From Limnobaculum zhutongyuii (GTDB lineage: Bacteria > Pseudomonadota > Gammaproteobacteria > Enterobacterales > Enterobacteriaceae), in assembly GCF_004295645.1 (NCBI RefSeq), contig NZ_CP034752.1, positions 558,001 to 622,000 on the forward strand: a stretch of DNA of 64,000 bases, in the 5' to 3' direction. The notes below the pieces were generated by a model, which saw nothing but the letters and a program-made list of their open reading frames with translations, was not told the DNA's origin and searched no databases. Below are positions 10,159 through 20,585 of this stretch, in pieces (the stretch's first letter is position 1; every line of letters begins with the position of its first letter). Position numbers and translations under genes: made by a program.

Positions 10159-12834
10159 ATGTCAGAAGTAACCATAAAATCGCTGGCCGAAGAGATCCAA
10201 ACTCCGGTAGACCGCCTGTTACAGCAGTTTGCTGATGCAGGTATTAAAAAGTCTGCCTCGGACTCCGTGACCCAGCAGGAAAAAGAGACCTTGCTGGCGC
10301 ATTTAAACCATGAACATGGTGGTGCGCCGAGCAAACTTACGTTGCAACGTAAGACCCGTAGCACTCTGAGTATTCCAAGTACCGGTGGCAAAAGTAAATC
10401 TGTCCAGATTGAAGTACGTAAAAAGCGTACTTATGTAAACCGTGACTCACAAGAAGCTCAGGAAGCGGAAGCACAGGCTGCTCGCGAAGCTGAAGAATTA
10501 GCTCAACGCGAAGCAGAAGAGAAAGCCAAACGTGCTGCAGAAGAGCAGGCGAAACGCGAAGCTGAAGAGAAAGCTAAGCGTGAAGCTGCTGCTAAGAAAG
10601 CGGCTGAAGAGAAAGCTAAAGTGGCGACAACAGCGAATAAACCTGCAGAAAAGGCTGAAAAACCAGCCCAGACGGAAAAAGCCCGTCGTGAAGCAGAAGC
10701 AGCAGAACTGAAGCGTAAAGCTGAAGAAGAAATACAGCGCAAAGTTGAAGAAGAAGCAAAACGCGTAGCGGAAGAAGCGCGCAAAATGGCTGAAGAGAAT
10801 GAAGGCCGTTGGGCGTCTGAATCTGTGGAAGAAGAAGTGGCTGAAGATTACCACGTGACGACTTCCCATCACGCTCGTGAAGCTGAAGACGAGAACGATC
10901 GTAAAGTTGAAGGCGATCGTCGTGCTCGCGGTGGAAAATCAGGCAAGCCGAAGAAAGGGAATAAACTCTCTGAATCGAAAGCTGACCGTGAAGAGGCGCG
11001 TGCCGTTACCCGTGGTGGTAAAGGTAAACGTAAGCCAAGCACCTTACAGCACAGCTTTAATAAACCGGCTCAGGTAGTAAACCGTGACGTAGTGATTGGT
11101 GAAACTATCACCGTTGCCGAGCTGGCAAACAAAATGGCAGTTAAAGGTTCTCAGGTTATTAAAACCATGATGAAACTGGGTGCCATGGCGACCATCAACC
11201 AGGTTATCGATCAGGAAACCGCTCAGCTGGTTGCTGAAGAGATGGGCCACAAAGTTATTCTGCGTCGTGAGAACGAGCTTGAAGAAGCGCTGATGAGCGA
11301 CCGTGATACCAATGCAGCACTGGAGCCTCGTGCACCTGTTGTTACCATCATGGGTCACGTAGACCACGGTAAAACATCACTGCTGGACTATATCCGTTCA
11401 ACCAAAGTAGCCTCCGGCGAAGCGGGTGGTATTACCCAGCATATCGGTGCTTACCACGTTGAAACTGAAAACGGCATGATCACCTTCCTGGATACTCCGG
11501 GACACGCCGCATTTACCTCAATGCGTGCTCGTGGTGCTCAGGCAACGGATATCGTTGTTCTGGTGGTTGCGGCAGATGATGGCGTGATGCCACAGACTAT
11601 CGAAGCTATTCAGCATGCTAAAGCCGCGAAAGTTCCTTTAGTGGTTGCAGTGAACAAGATCGATAAGCCAGAAGCAGATATGGATCGCGTTAAGAACGAA
11701 CTGTCTCAGCACAACGTTCTGCCTGAAGAGTGGGGCGGCGATACTCAGTTCATCCCTGTTTCTGCAAAAGTCGGTACCGGTATTGATGACCTGCTGAATG
11801 CAATTCTGCTACAGGCTGAAGTTCTGGAGCTGAAAGCAGTACGTGAAGGTATGGCGAGCGGTGTAGTTATCGAATCGTTCCTGGATAAAGGTCGTGGCCC
11901 GGTGGCAACGGTTCTGGTTCAGGAAGGTACACTGCGTAAAGGCGATATCGTTCTTTGTGGTTTTGAATATGGTCGCGTTCGCGCAATGCGTGATGAAGTG
12001 GGTCATGAAATCAATGAAGCCGGTCCATCTATTCCAGTAGAAATTCTGGGTCTGTCAGCGGTTCCTGCGGCAGGTGATGAAGCGACTGTGGTTCGTGATG
12101 AGAAGAAAGCGCGTGAAGTTGCTTTATATCGTCAGGGCAAATACCGCGAAGTGAAACTGGCTCGCCAGCAGAAGTCTAAACTGGAAAACATGTTTGCTAA
12201 CATGGAAGAAGGTGATGTTTCTGAACTGAATATCGTTCTGAAAGCGGACGTTCAGGGTTCTACCGAAGCGATTTGTGAATCACTGCTGAACCTGTCTACT
12301 GATGAAGTGAAAGTGAAAATTGTTGGTTCAGGCGTAGGTGGTATTACTGAAACTGATGCTACTCTGGCAGCAGCTTCTAACGCTATTATCTTAGGCTTCA
12401 ACGTTCGTGCAGATGCTTCTGCTCGTAAAGTCATTGAAGCTGAGAACCTGGATCTGCATTACTACTCGGTTATTTATGACCTGATTGGCGAAGTGAAACA
12501 AGCCATGAGCGGTATGTTAGCACCTGAATACAAACAGCAGATCATTGGTCTGGCTGAAGTGCGTGACGTATTCCGTTCACCGAAGTTTGGTTCCATCGCG
12601 GGTTGTATGGTAACTGAAGGTATTGTTAAACGTCATAACCCAATCCGTGTCTTACGTGACAACGTGGTTATCTATGAAGGTGAGCTGGAATCTCTGCGCC
12701 GCTTCAAAGATGATGCCAGCGAAGTGCGTAACGGTATGGAATGTGGTATTGGCGTGAAAAACTACAATGATGTTCGCGTAGGCGATCTGATTGAAGTGTT
12801 TGAAGTTATCGAGATTCAGCGTACTATCGCTTAA
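10159..12834 (+). CDS. infB: Translation initiation factor IF-2
   Basis: GTPase that brings fMet-tRNA to the 30S subunit. From the ATG at 10159 ([13 protein letters not shown], preceded by AGGAAGGAA) it has 891 residues, one more than E. coli IF2. N-terminal IF2_N domain, then a long charged helical Ala/Glu/Lys/Arg-rich linker (about 100-230), a second IF2_N domain, and the G domain with G1 GHVDHGKT at 399-406, DTPGH and NKID, then the tRNA-binding C-domains. An in-frame start 16 codons earlier overlaps nusA and has no family support. The sequence is 24 bases downstream of nusA. The antisense Phe/Ser-rich open frames opposite the linker are artefacts of its repetitive composition. Confidence 0.98.
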   Translation: MSEVTIKSLAEEIQTPVDRLLQQFADAGIKKSASDSVTQQEKETLLAHLNHEHGGAPSKLTLQRKTRSTLSIPSTGGKSKSVQIEVRKKRTYVNRDSQEAQEAEAQAAREAEELAQREAEEKAKRAAEEQAKREAEEKAKREAAAKKAAEEKAKVATTANKPAEKAEKPAQTEKARREAEAAELKRKAEEEIQRKVEEEAKRVAEEARKMAEENEGRWASESVEEEVAEDYHVTTSHHAREAEDENDRKVEGDRRARGGKSGKPKKGNKLSESKADREEARAVTRGGKGKRKPSTLQHSFNKPAQVVNRDVVIGETITVAELANKMAVKGSQVIKTMMKLGAMATINQVIDQETAQLVAEEMGHKVILRRENELEEALMSDRDTNAALEPRAPVVTIMGHVDHGKTSLLDYIRSTKVASGEAGGITQHIGAYHVETENGMITFLDTPGHAAFTSMRARGAQATDIVVLVVAADDGVMPQTIEAIQHAKAAKVPLVVAVNKIDKPEADMDRVKNELSQHNVLPEEWGGDTQFIPVSAKVGTGIDDLLNAILLQAEVLELKAVREGMASGVVIESFLDKGRGPVATVLVQEGTLRKGDIVLCGFEYGRVRAMRDEVGHEINEAGPSIPVEILGLSAVPAAGDEATVVRDEKKAREVALYRQGKYREVKLARQQKSKLENMFANMEEGDVSELNIVLKADVQGSTEAICESLLNLSTDEVKVKIVGSGVGGITETDATLAAASNAIILGFNVRADASARKVIEAENLDLHYYSVIYDLIGEVKQAMSGMLAPEYKQQIIGLAEVRDVFRSPKFGSIAGCMVTEGIVKRHNPIRVLRDNVVIYEGELESLRRFKDDASEVRNGMECGIGVKNYNDVRVGDLIEVFEVIEIQRTIA

Positions 12835-12862
12835 TTCTGATGGCTTAAAGTAGTATCCATTT

Positions 12863-12881
12863 GGGGGGCCTGGCGCCCCCC
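12863..12881 (+). terminator. G/C-rich hairpin between infB and rbfA
   Basis: Stem GGGGGGC/GCCCCCC with a 5-base loop, then TCATTGTTTT. It could be a weak terminator or a processing and stability element within the operon; rbfA starts 23 bases later. Confidence 0.5.
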
Positions 12882-12904
12882 TCATTGTTTTGGAGAATAT
12901 AGTT

Positions 12905-13306
12905 ATGGCAAGAGAATTTAGCCGTACTCAGCGCGTTTCTCAGGAGATGCAAAAAGAGATTGCCATCATTTTACAGCGCGAAGTAAAAGATCCGCGCATT
13001 GGAATGGCAACGGTTTCTGGTGTAGAGCTTTCACGGGATCTGGCCTACGCCAAAGTATTCGTGACTTTTCTGAATGACAACGACGAAGATGCTATTGCTG
13101 GTGGTTTGAAAGCCTTACATGATGCATCTGGTTTTATCCGTTCACTGTTAGGAAAGGCGATGCGTCTGCGGGTTATTCCTGAGTTGACCTTTGCTTATGA
13201 TAATTCACTGGTAGAAGGTATGCGTATGTCAAACCTGGTTACCAGCGTAGTGAAGAATGATGCCGAGCGCCGTGCTGCTGCCGGTGAGGATGAGGAAAAA
13301 GAGTAA
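12905..13306 (+). CDS. rbfA: 30S ribosome-binding factor RbfA
   Basis: Single KH-domain protein for maturation of 16S rRNA and the 30S subunit, also needed for cold adaptation. It is 133 residues from the ATG at 12905 ([15 protein letters not shown]), the same length as in E. coli. TTTTGGAGAA upstream is its ribosome-binding site; an in-frame start five codons earlier lies within that site and is unlikely. The core motif ([16 protein letters not shown]) and acidic tail are intact. The stop overlaps the truB start by one base (TAATG), implying translational coupling. Confidence 0.97.
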   Translation: MAREFSRTQRVSQEMQKEIAIILQREVKDPRIGMATVSGVELSRDLAYAKVFVTFLNDNDEDAIAGGLKALHDASGFIRSLLGKAMRLRVIPELTFAYDNSLVEGMRMSNLVTSVVKNDAERRAAAGEDEEKE

Positions 13307-14253
13307 TGGGACGTCCTCGTCGTCGCGGTCGCGATATACATGGTGTTCTGCTGCTGGATAAGCCAACGGGCATCGGTTCTAACGATGTGCTGCAGAAAGT
13401 AAAGCGTATCTTTAACGCTAACAGAGCAGGACATACTGGTGCACTTGATCCACTGGCGACGGGTATGCTACCAATCTGTCTGGGAGAGGCGACCAAGTTC
13501 TCTCAGTTCTTATTGGATGCTGATAAACGTTATCGGGTGATTGCGCGGTTAGGACAACGAACCGATACCTCTGATTCTGATGGCGCTATCATTTCTGAAC
13601 GTCCGGTTAATTTTACTCAGGTTCAGCTTGATAGCGCTCTGGATACTTTCCGCGGCGAATCCGATCAGATCCCATCAATGTATTCTGCATTGAAATATCA
13701 GGGGCGACCGCTGTATGAATATGCCCGTCAGGGTATTGAAGTTCCACGCGAATCCCGAAAAATTACAGTGTATGAGCTGAAATTTATTCGCTGGGAAGGT
13801 AATGAGCTGGAGCTGGAAATTCACTGTTCCAAAGGTACTTATATCCGCACCATCGTTGACGATTTAGGTGAGCTGCTGGGCTGTGGTGCCCACGTGATTT
13901 TCCTGCGCCGCCTGAATGTGGCTGACTATCCAACAGAACGAATGGTAACGCTGACTCAGCTTGAGCAAATTGTTAATAACGCTCAGGCGGAAGAACGCGC
14001 TCCGGCAGAGGACTTAGATCCACTGCTGCTACCAATGGACAGCGCCGTTGCTGACTTCCCTGAAGTTAACCTATTACCAGTAATGGGCGTATACGTTAAA
14101 CAAGGGCAAGCAGTACAAGCCGCCGGTGCTCCACGTAGTGGATTAGTGCGCATTACCGTAGGCGATGAACGTGAGTTTATCGGCGTCGGCCAAATCGATG
14201 ACGATGGCCGCGTAGCCCCCCGCCGTCTGGTAGTTGAAAATCCGGTTGAGTAG
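13306..14253 (+). CDS. truB: tRNA pseudouridine(55) synthase TruB
   Basis: Makes pseudouridine 55 in the T arm of tRNAs. It has 315 residues (E. coli 314). The catalytic Asp48 is in GALDPLATG, after HTG; the KPTGIGSND and [12 protein letters not shown] motifs and a C-terminal PUA domain are present. The start codon overlaps the rbfA stop. In E. coli rpsO comes next; here the operon ends at a hairpin and a minus-strand block separates it from rpsO by 8.2 kb. Confidence 0.97.
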   Translation: MGRPRRRGRDIHGVLLLDKPTGIGSNDVLQKVKRIFNANRAGHTGALDPLATGMLPICLGEATKFSQFLLDADKRYRVIARLGQRTDTSDSDGAIISERPVNFTQVQLDSALDTFRGESDQIPSMYSALKYQGRPLYEYARQGIEVPRESRKITVYELKFIRWEGNELELEIHCSKGTYIRTIVDDLGELLGCGAHVIFLRRLNVADYPTERMVTLTQLEQIVNNAQAEERAPAEDLDPLLLPMDSAVADFPEVNLLPVMGVYVKQGQAVQAAGAPRSGLVRITVGDEREFIGVGQIDDDGRVAPRRLVVENPVE

Positions 14254-14276
14254 TCTCGTTAATTAAATAACAAAAA

Positions 14277-14312
14277 GACCCCCAATAATTGATTGTCCAA
14301 CTATTGGGGGTC
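14277..14312. terminator. Hairpin after truB
   Basis: An 11-bp perfect stem (GACCCCCAATA/TATTGGGGGTC) with a 14-base loop. A T-rich tail (TTTTTG) exists only on the minus strand, so as an intrinsic terminator it fits best for transcription arriving from the DUF58 side; on the plus strand it may protect the truB mRNA end. Confidence 0.65.
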
Positions 14313-14353
14313 ACTTCATATTCGTGCCTTTTTATTATTAGCAAATTCAAACT

Positions 14354-14512
14354 GAGGGAGAGATTTCCGTGGGGGTCGACTTGGCGTAAGCCAACGAAGT
14401 GCTCGTAGGAAATCTAGGCCCGAAGCGCACCAAAGTTGAGTACAGGTGGTCTTCCGGCCGGGCACAAAGATAATATAAGCAATTTGGCTTTTACGGCCGG
14501 AATACCCTCAGT
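14354..14512 (-). repeat. Dispersed structured repeat, copy 1
   Basis: Read on the minus strand it begins near 14512 with GGTATTCCGGCCGTAAAAGC and matches copies near 43.6 and 59.4 kb. Conserved arms TTCCGGCCG (14502-14494) and CGGCCGGAA (14460-14452) can form a 9-bp stem around a 33-base loop. A second hairpin, TTGGC-TTAC-GCCAA (14394-14381), is followed by GTCGACCCCCACG. It lies between the ends of truB and the DUF58 gene. No transposase or protein is encoded; open frames reading YSGRK across it come from the repeat itself. Confidence 0.8.
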
Positions 14513-14551
14513 AGCCAATTTGAATGACAGTATCAATCACCCAATCTCAAA

Positions 14552-15856
14552 CTACAGTTGTCCCGCCGCCTTAATCGCCAGATACCTATTCACACTTTCA
14601 ACCGCCAGTTGCTGCGGCTGAACGTCCAGACAGAGTACACCCGCACTACGTAAGCGAGTCAGGACGGCCTGACGTTTAGATTGATAGCTCGCGGCCGCAG
14701 CGCGCAGCGCAGCATCCTGTTGATTATTAATCGGCATTGAAGCCGCATTATCCAGCTCGGTTTCCCGCAGGCTGGCAACCAGTACCAGATGGCGCTTACT
14801 TAGCAGTTTTACTGCCGCCAACAGGCTCTGTTCATCTTCATCTCTTAAGTTGGTAAACAGTACGACCAGTGAGCGCTTACGTTCCCGGGTAATGAGTGAC
14901 TGGGCGGCTACTTCAAAATCGCTACTGGACAGAGTCGGTTGCAGGTCGTACACCTCATGCAGTACCCGGTTAATTGCATTAACTGAACGAACCGGCGGCA
15001 AATAGCGCTCCGGCCCCCCCAGCGTTATCAAACCGACGGAGTCACCATAACGTAGCCCAACATAAGAGAGTAGCAATACGGCATTTAACGCATGGTCAAA
15101 ATGCATTAGCTCACCTTCGCTGGCACCCATGCGGCGTCCACAGTCCAGCATCATGATAATGCGCTGATTGCGCTCATCCTGATATTCCCGAGAGATCATT
15201 TTTCTCATTCGGGTGGTGGCCTTCCAGTCTATTTGTCGCATCGCATCACCACTGCGATATTCACGCAGTTGTTCAAACTCCATACCCTGACCGCGTTTAC
15301 GGAATTTATGGAATCCCATCCCTGCCTGAGTAATGGTCGTTTGCAGTGCCATTTGCGTTATTGGTGCAAAGTTAGGAAAGACACTCACTTTTTGTGTTGA
15401 ACCAACCAGTGCCTGACGTTGCCATAGCTGCAAAGGGGAAAACAGACGCAGATGGACGCGACCAAACCATAAATCGCCTCGCATTAGCGGCTTGATGCGG
15501 TAAACAACCTGAGAAACCTGCGGGGGAGTAAGTATCAGATGAATGGTTCTGTCATCGTACTCACACTTCTCCGGCGGGCTGTCCTTTAATTGAATTTTTT
15601 GCCGCACAGATACCTGAGAAGTGACAGATAAAGTCACATTACGCCAAATAGTTTGCGGAAGACTGCCTGCAACCTCGCGTTCAATAACCGGTAGCGGCTG
15701 TCGATATAAACCGATAGCATCCAGAGTAATCAGCAGCAACAGTGCTGCGCCGCCTATCAGCCAGACAGGAAACAGCGAAGGTACAATCGCTGCGGGAATA
15801 GACCCACAGAACCAAAGACCTCCAAGTACCAGTAGCCGGTTAGAAGGCAGAATCAT
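14552..15856 (-). CDS. DUF58 domain-containing protein
   Basis: A 434-residue protein whose two N-terminal hydrophobic segments (about 7-45) should anchor it in the inner membrane, followed by a cytoplasmic DUF58 domain. The DUF58 signature is visible (RQIDWKATTRMRK, then REYQDERNQRIIMMLDCGRRM), and the LDCGRRM stretch occupies the place of a degraded von Willebrand A metal site. DUF58 proteins are usually paired with a MoxR ATPase, as here: the start overlaps the moxR-like stop by 4 bases (ATGA). The biochemical role is unknown; the pair is thought to act as a chaperone or assembly module. It is the last gene of the minus-strand operon. Confidence 0.88.
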   Translation of the reverse strand: MILPSNRLLVLGGLWFCGSIPAAIVPSLFPVWLIGGAALLLLITLDAIGLYRQPLPVIEREVAGSLPQTIWRNVTLSVTSQVSVRQKIQLKDSPPEKCEYDDRTIHLILTPPQVSQVVYRIKPLMRGDLWFGRVHLRLFSPLQLWQRQALVGSTQKVSVFPNFAPITQMALQTTITQAGMGFHKFRKRGQGMEFEQLREYRSGDAMRQIDWKATTRMRKMISREYQDERNQRIIMMLDCGRRMGASEGELMHFDHALNAVLLLSYVGLRYGDSVGLITLGGPERYLPPVRSVNAINRVLHEVYDLQPTLSSSDFEVAAQSLITRERKRSLVVLFTNLRDEDEQSLLAAVKLLSKRHLVLVASLRETELDNAASMPINNQQDAALRAAAASYQSKRQAVLTRLRSAGVLCLDVQPQQLAVESVNRYLAIKAAGQL

Positions 15857-16872
15857 CTGCGCGGAGCCTCAATTTGATCTAACAGGCGGTTAAGAATGTG
15901 CTCTTCCGTCAGCCCTTCAATTTCAGCATCAGGCGAAAGGGCAATACGATGGCGCAGTGTCGGTATTGCCTGTTGTTTCACGTCGTCAGGCGTTACAAAG
16001 TCGCGACCTGCCAATATAGCACTGGCACGAGCTGAACGAATAAGTGCGATACCACCACGCGGGCCAGCGCCAGTGCTGATACCTGGCCAGTTACGTGTTG
16101 TTCTGACAATGCTTAATGCGTAATTCAGCACGCTGTCATCAACCCGAATACCCGCAGTAATTTTTTGTAAGGCAACGATCATTTCCGGGCTGGCAACCGC
16201 TTCGATTTTATCAACGTCCAGACGATCGCCAACGCGTTCAAAGGTGCTGGCGGCCACTAATGCCAGCTCTTCATGCTCGGTAGGGTAGTCAAACATCACA
16301 TGAAGTAAAAATCTGTCCAGCTGAGCTTCCGGCAGGGCATAGGTTCCATCCTGCTCGATCGGGTTTTGAGTCGCAATAACTAAAAAAGGAGGAGAAAGCT
16401 GAGCCGTTTCCCCTTCAATAGTCACCTGGCCTTCCTGCATCACTTCCAACAACGCGGCCTGAGTTTTTGCCGGAGCTCGGTTAATTTCATCTGCCAGCAT
16501 TAGGTTAGTAAATACCGGGCCACGACGCACCACAAATTCAGATGCCTTCATATCATAAAACATATGGCCGGTGACGTCGGCAGGCATTAAATCCGGAGTA
16601 AACTGGATACGTGATGAATGACAGCTACAAGCCTGCGCCAGCGCTTTAGCCAGCAACGTTTTCCCCAACCCCGGAACCCCTTCAAGTAGCACATGACCGC
16701 CAGCCAGCAGGGCGCAAAGGATCTGTTCTACAACATGTTCCTGACCAATAAATACCTTACGGATCTGTTCCTGAATACGCAGAACAATATCCGTTGCATC
16801 CTGAGGAGTAGTCGGGATAGTCGGTATCGGAGCGGATGGTGAAAAATAACTATCCGTTGAGTTAAATTCCAT
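15853..16872 (-). CDS. MoxR family AAA+ ATPase
   Basis: A 339-residue AAA+ ATPase of the MoxR/AAA_3 group. Walker A (GVPGLGKT), Walker B (LADEINRAPAKTQAALLEVMQEGQ contains the DEIN motif), sensor 1 (IATQNPIEQDGTY) and the C-terminal lid (SPDAEIEGLTEEHIL) are all intact. MoxR ATPases are regarded as chaperones that activate or insert metal cofactors into partner proteins, often with vWA or DUF58 proteins. It overlaps the downstream DUF58 gene by 4 bases and the upstream DUF4350 gene by 11, so the three are surely co-translated. A short proline-rich N-terminal extension (SAPIPTIPTTP) precedes the ATPase domain. Confidence 0.93.
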   Translation of the reverse strand: MEFNSTDSYFSPSAPIPTIPTTPQDATDIVLRIQEQIRKVFIGQEHVVEQILCALLAGGHVLLEGVPGLGKTLLAKALAQACSCHSSRIQFTPDLMPADVTGHMFYDMKASEFVVRRGPVFTNLMLADEINRAPAKTQAALLEVMQEGQVTIEGETAQLSPPFLVIATQNPIEQDGTYALPEAQLDRFLLHVMFDYPTEHEELALVAASTFERVGDRLDVDKIEAVASPEMIVALQKITAGIRVDDSVLNYALSIVRTTRNWPGISTGAGPRGGIALIRSARASAILAGRDFVTPDDVKQQAIPTLRHRIALSPDAEIEGLTEEHILNRLLDQIEAPRR

Positions 16873-18118
16873 AGTTTAGTCTCCTACTCGAACTGCTTTG
16901 CAGTGAGTTTAATCGGTCAATCAGCAGGCACAGGGTTTGGGTCGATTGGGTAAATTGGTTCAGGTGCTGAACTTCCCCTTCCATCGCCTGAGTAATAAGC
17001 CCGATGTCATAATGAGTAATATGTTCAATAAGTTGAGCGTCGCTGCGTCTGCCGGGATATTGAATGCGCAACGGTTGCAGCAGGCGTAGCACCTCTTCCC
17101 TCAATGGGGCGACCAGTCGTTCATAGTCGTAATTATGCAGATGGAAGTCAGCGACGGCCCTTAAATGTTCAGTAAGGCTGGGGCGAGCAGGTGGTGGTGT
17201 AGGGATAAGCGCACCAAACCGGGGGATATAGCGCCACAACACCAGTAAGATGCAAAGCCCAAATGCCAGTAATGTGTAAAGCGCATGTTCAATCAGCCAG
17301 CTTAACAGATTTGGTAAAGTGGCATAACGAACCAGATAGAGCATGTCGTTTCTGTCTGGCAAGGTAGCAACATGTAGCCAAAGTTTGGCATGGTCATATT
17401 GCTTAATATTGTCATTACCAAATAGCCTGAGTGGAACAACCGTAACCCAACCCTGTTCAAACTGAAAACGGCTGATGATGTCCCATTCACTTTTCGTTGA
17501 TTCCGGAACGTTTTCCGTGGTTTTCCAGTCTACGTAGAAACGAGGTGTATCAGCGACATCAGCCACCATTTTGTCTTTTTCAAAAACGATGGACACGCCA
17601 TCTCGTTTTTTGGCTGGTGTATCATTCTCTTTTTCTTTTTCCGGTAATTTAACCGTAACCAGCTCAACCGGTGCTTTTGCGGTTTTGCATTTATCATCAT
17701 CACATTCATCCTTCAGATAAATATCAAACAGTTCCTGCAGATCGATACTGTTTTTATCTTCCAGGGGTGCAATAACCAGATGACCGCCGTTACTCACCCA
17801 GTCCATCAGTTTAGTTTTTTGTGTGGGTTCTTTAAGTAAGCCATCAGGATTGAATAACACCAGGGTTGATTTTGCCGGTAACTTATTCAATGACAACGAA
17901 TCACCAACGGTCTTGACCTGATAGCCAGACTTATTCAGCAATTGTTCTGCGGTGTAGTAATTATTGGCGATAACTTTCCAACTGGGTGGTGTGGTAACTT
18001 CTCGTTCTTCCCACTCGAGTTGTTGATAGTAATAGATTGCCAGCCCGGCAATGACGGCAAATATAATCCCCAAAATCAGCCATGGATTGCTGCTTTTCTT
18101 TACATCATTTGTGGACAT
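16862..18118 (-). CDS. DUF4350 domain-containing membrane protein
   Basis: A 418-residue protein from the ATG at 18118, two bases after the stop of the upstream gene; an alternative start 16 codons earlier lies inside that gene. One membrane segment follows the short N-terminus (WLILGIIFAVIAGLAIYYY), then a domain of about 230 residues resembling DUF4350 (NNYYTAEQLLNKSGYQV... STLVLFNPDG... WVSNGGHLVIAP), a second membrane helix (TLLAFGLCILLVLWRYIPRFG) and a cytoplasmic tail. DUF4350 looks like a glutamine-amidotransferase-like fold without catalytic residues. It belongs to the MoxR-DUF58 operon. Function unknown. Confidence 0.85.
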   Translation of the reverse strand: MSTNDVKKSSNPWLILGIIFAVIAGLAIYYYQQLEWEEREVTTPPSWKVIANNYYTAEQLLNKSGYQVKTVGDSLSLNKLPAKSTLVLFNPDGLLKEPTQKTKLMDWVSNGGHLVIAPLEDKNSIDLQELFDIYLKDECDDDKCKTAKAPVELVTVKLPEKEKENDTPAKKRDGVSIVFEKDKMVADVADTPRFYVDWKTTENVPESTKSEWDIISRFQFEQGWVTVVPLRLFGNDNIKQYDHAKLWLHVATLPDRNDMLYLVRYATLPNLLSWLIEHALYTLLAFGLCILLVLWRYIPRFGALIPTPPPARPSLTEHLRAVADFHLHNYDYERLVAPLREEVLRLLQPLRIQYPGRRSDAQLIEHITHYDIGLITQAMEGEVQHLNQFTQSTQTLCLLIDRLNSLQSSSSRRLNYGI

Positions 18119-18120
18119 GA

Positions 18121-19650
18121 TTAACTGGCCTCCCACTGAGATTGGTGATCGTAGTGAGTCGGCCATTCACGACAAAGTTGTTCTAACTTTGTGATATCAG
18201 GAGAGCGGTGCGCATAAGCCTGTGCCAGCCAAAGCTGAGTTAATTTAATAAAAAATGCCGCGCTGTTAAGTTCAGCTCGTTTGACTAAACGGATACAGTC
18301 CTGTTCGGTATCTGAAGAGCGAAACATCACCCGATCCCGATGGGCAAGCACCGATAACGAACCGCGAAATAGCAGGCTGAGAGCAGAACGCAAATCGCCG
18401 GAATGAATCATCGACAGGGCAACTTCGGCGATATTCTCAGGCAAAGATTCGGGTTGAATATCCAACCCGGCAATTTGTGCCGGAGGGGCCTCTTTCTGAC
18501 CTTTTTGTCCCCGCATATCGGGTAACCGCATAATAATAAAATAGGCAATAGCAATGACCACCAGCGCCAGAATCCCCCAGAGCATCCATTGGCCAGCACC
18601 CGTTAAAGCCAGCAACGCATTGTTAGGATTGGCGGAAACGGGAGGAGGTGAAAAATCCGGTTTTTTATTGGGCTTCTTCACCTTCTTTTCCTGCATAAAC
18701 TTCAGACGCTTTCTGACTTCTTTACCGCCATACTCGGGTTGTTTCAGAATTTGCTGTAATTTTTCAGGCGCGTCGTTAATCGTTTCCTGCCTGACGGTTG
18801 AATTGCTTTGGCTGGCATAACTGTGAGAAGAGTAGCCGGAGATACCGATGGTCAGCACAAGCAACATAGCACCAAACAGAGTCGATGAAGCAATACGGCT
18901 TCGCTTTTCTATTTTGCGAAATTCCAGTTCAATATCCCAGGCTTCGATATCACTGCGTCTCTTTAAATAAAGAGAAAAACCAGCGGCAACATAGATAGGT
19001 TCCCACAATAAAATACCAAGAATATAGAATCCCAAAGCCATCAGTGAGTGGTAACTAACATTGTTAAACCACAGATCTTTTAGCAGGTCGTCGGTATAGC
19101 TATTGTTATCAATAGATATCATGGCGACAAATGCAATAGCACAAACAGGAAAAATCTTTTCTACCACAAAACCAAACAGCGTTAATACGGCAGCATTAAT
19201 ACCAATGTAGTTTGAAATCGCTTTACGTCTTATTCTGGCATTGCGACCTTTAATACCTTCAAGCACATCAACCGGTAGCGTCAGCGATCGATAGGGTGAG
19301 AAACGGGCCCAGGTGAGAGCACGAATTAACCGGGTTTTGAATAGTATAGTGGGAATCGCTTTCAGGCTTTGACGTAAGGTTGGGGCAGAGCCAAACACTG
19401 CTCTGCTGATAACAAACAGCGCCATACGGTCAAGCATTGGTTTTATCCACCATATCAGCAGATAGATAGCGGTATAACTAAATTCAGCCCAATAGGACAA
19501 ACCAAACAACAGGCCAATCACCGGTAACGAAAAACATAACCATGCAATATAGAGAGGCTTGAACCAATGCATTGCCATGCGAACGCCTAAATCGATGGCC
19601 TCATTGGCTGGTCTGGTACGTAGCACAATGACTAAACGATCAAGCTGCAT
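18121..19650 (-). CDS. DUF4129 domain-containing membrane protein
   Basis: About 509 residues from the ATG at 19650 (MQLDRLVIVLRTR), which overlaps the end of the SpoIIM-like gene by 11 bases; an earlier in-frame start adds a tail without support. Several membrane helices lie in the first 330 residues, another at about 360 (WMLWGILALVVIAIAYFII), and the C-terminal DUF4129 domain follows (ALSLLFRGSLSVLAHRD, AFFIKLTQLWLAQAYAHRSP). DUF4129 is often found beside or fused to transglutaminase-like membrane proteins, and in proteobacteria in this MoxR/SpoIIM operon. The periplasmic stretch between helices is Lys/Pro rich. No function is established. Confidence 0.85.
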   Translation of the reverse strand: MQLDRLVIVLRTRPANEAIDLGVRMAMHWFKPLYIAWLCFSLPVIGLLFGLSYWAEFSYTAIYLLIWWIKPMLDRMALFVISRAVFGSAPTLRQSLKAIPTILFKTRLIRALTWARFSPYRSLTLPVDVLEGIKGRNARIRRKAISNYIGINAAVLTLFGFVVEKIFPVCAIAFVAMISIDNNSYTDDLLKDLWFNNVSYHSLMALGFYILGILLWEPIYVAAGFSLYLKRRSDIEAWDIELEFRKIEKRSRIASSTLFGAMLLVLTIGISGYSSHSYASQSNSTVRQETINDAPEKLQQILKQPEYGGKEVRKRLKFMQEKKVKKPNKKPDFSPPPVSANPNNALLALTGAGQWMLWGILALVVIAIAYFIIMRLPDMRGQKGQKEAPPAQIAGLDIQPESLPENIAEVALSMIHSGDLRSALSLLFRGSLSVLAHRDRVMFRSSDTEQDCIRLVKRAELNSAAFFIKLTQLWLAQAYAHRSPDITKLEQLCREWPTHYDHQSQWEAS

Positions 19651-20506
19651 GGCGACGCCCTGTAAAAATAAAATAGCCAAGCAACAGAAGTAGCGTAAAG
19701 ACACCACCGGCAATTTTTATTGGTAGAGGGAAATTATGTGGCGACCAGAATGCTTCAATCATAGCGGCTATCAGTAACATTATGCCGCTACCACAAATCA
19801 GCCCCAACACCGAACGCGCGGTAGTTTTTAATGAATCAGGGCGACTCAGGCGGCCTGGCATAATCAAGCTCCAACCCAGTTTTAGCCCGGTGGCACCAGA
19901 AATAATGATTCCGCCAATTTCAAATGCGGTATGACCAAGAACAAATGAATAAAAGTTGCGTCCGGCACCAATATTAACCAGTCTGGCCTCGATGGCTCCC
20001 ATATGAATACCGTTGAATACCAACGTATACACCGTACCCAAACCGGCTAACAGACCCCCAGCAAACGCCCTGAAGGCTATGCTGATATTGTTATAAATGT
20101 AGAAGCCAAACATTTTCCAGTTAGAACCAGAGTCACGCAAGATACTGGCGCCATAGTCAAAGGCATCGTCACCGTTGTACATGTCGTCCATCTGGTGAAT
20201 ATCATCAGGAGCAATAACCACGTAGATAAAATCAGGCCACAGGCGGATAACCACCATCATAATGATCCATGGCCCAATAATAAGAAGGGTAGAGAGAAGT
20301 ACCCAGCGAAGATTGGCGCGCAGGTCGGCGGCGAATCCTCCGGCAATATAGTTCAGCATTCGGCCACTTATACCACTGTTGGTGCGATATAAGATGTCAT
20401 GCCCTGACTGAACCAAATTATGTAACCGTTCAACCAGTAACAGGCTATAACCGCGATCGCGGGCGATAGCCAAATGTTGGCAAAGGTTTCGGTAGCGTTG
20501 TGGCAT
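19640..20506 (-). CDS. SpoIIM-like (DUF95) membrane protein, start uncertain
   Basis: A 288-residue protein from the first available ATG at 20506, with about five membrane helices (ISIAFRAFAGGLLAGLGTVY, FYSFVLGHTAFEIGGIIISG and others) typical of the stage II sporulation protein M family. Outside spore formers this family appears in MoxR operons and its role is unknown. The start is odd. The same frame stays open upstream for another 43 codons that read like a family N-terminus (KQERFEALHQAEWEAFENWL) and begin right after AGG at 20638-20636 where an ATG would be expected; no ATG, GTG or TTG occurs in between. Either a non-standard start is used, the start codon has mutated, or the protein is shortened. 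The upstream RDD frame overlaps this region. Confidence 0.82.
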   Translation of the reverse strand: MPQRYRNLCQHLAIARDRGYSLLLVERLHNLVQSGHDILYRTNSGISGRMLNYIAGGFAADLRANLRWVLLSTLLIIGPWIIMMVVIRLWPDFIYVVIAPDDIHQMDDMYNGDDAFDYGASILRDSGSNWKMFGFYIYNNISIAFRAFAGGLLAGLGTVYTLVFNGIHMGAIEARLVNIGAGRNFYSFVLGHTAFEIGGIIISGATGLKLGWSLIMPGRLSRPDSLKTTARSVLGLICGSGIMLLIAAMIEAFWSPHNFPLPIKIAGGVFTLLLLLGYFIFTGRRHAA

Positions 20507-20585
20507 TTCGTGGTTGGCAAAAGGCTGCTGAGAGGCAGTTCCATCCTGATTTTTTATAATTCTCAGATGGTGGCCTAACCAGTTT

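Noticed and set aside
10498..10872. Phe/Arg-rich open frame antisense to infB
   Set aside because: It is the mirror of the Ala/Glu/Lys-rich IF2 linker; the composition explains the lack of stops.
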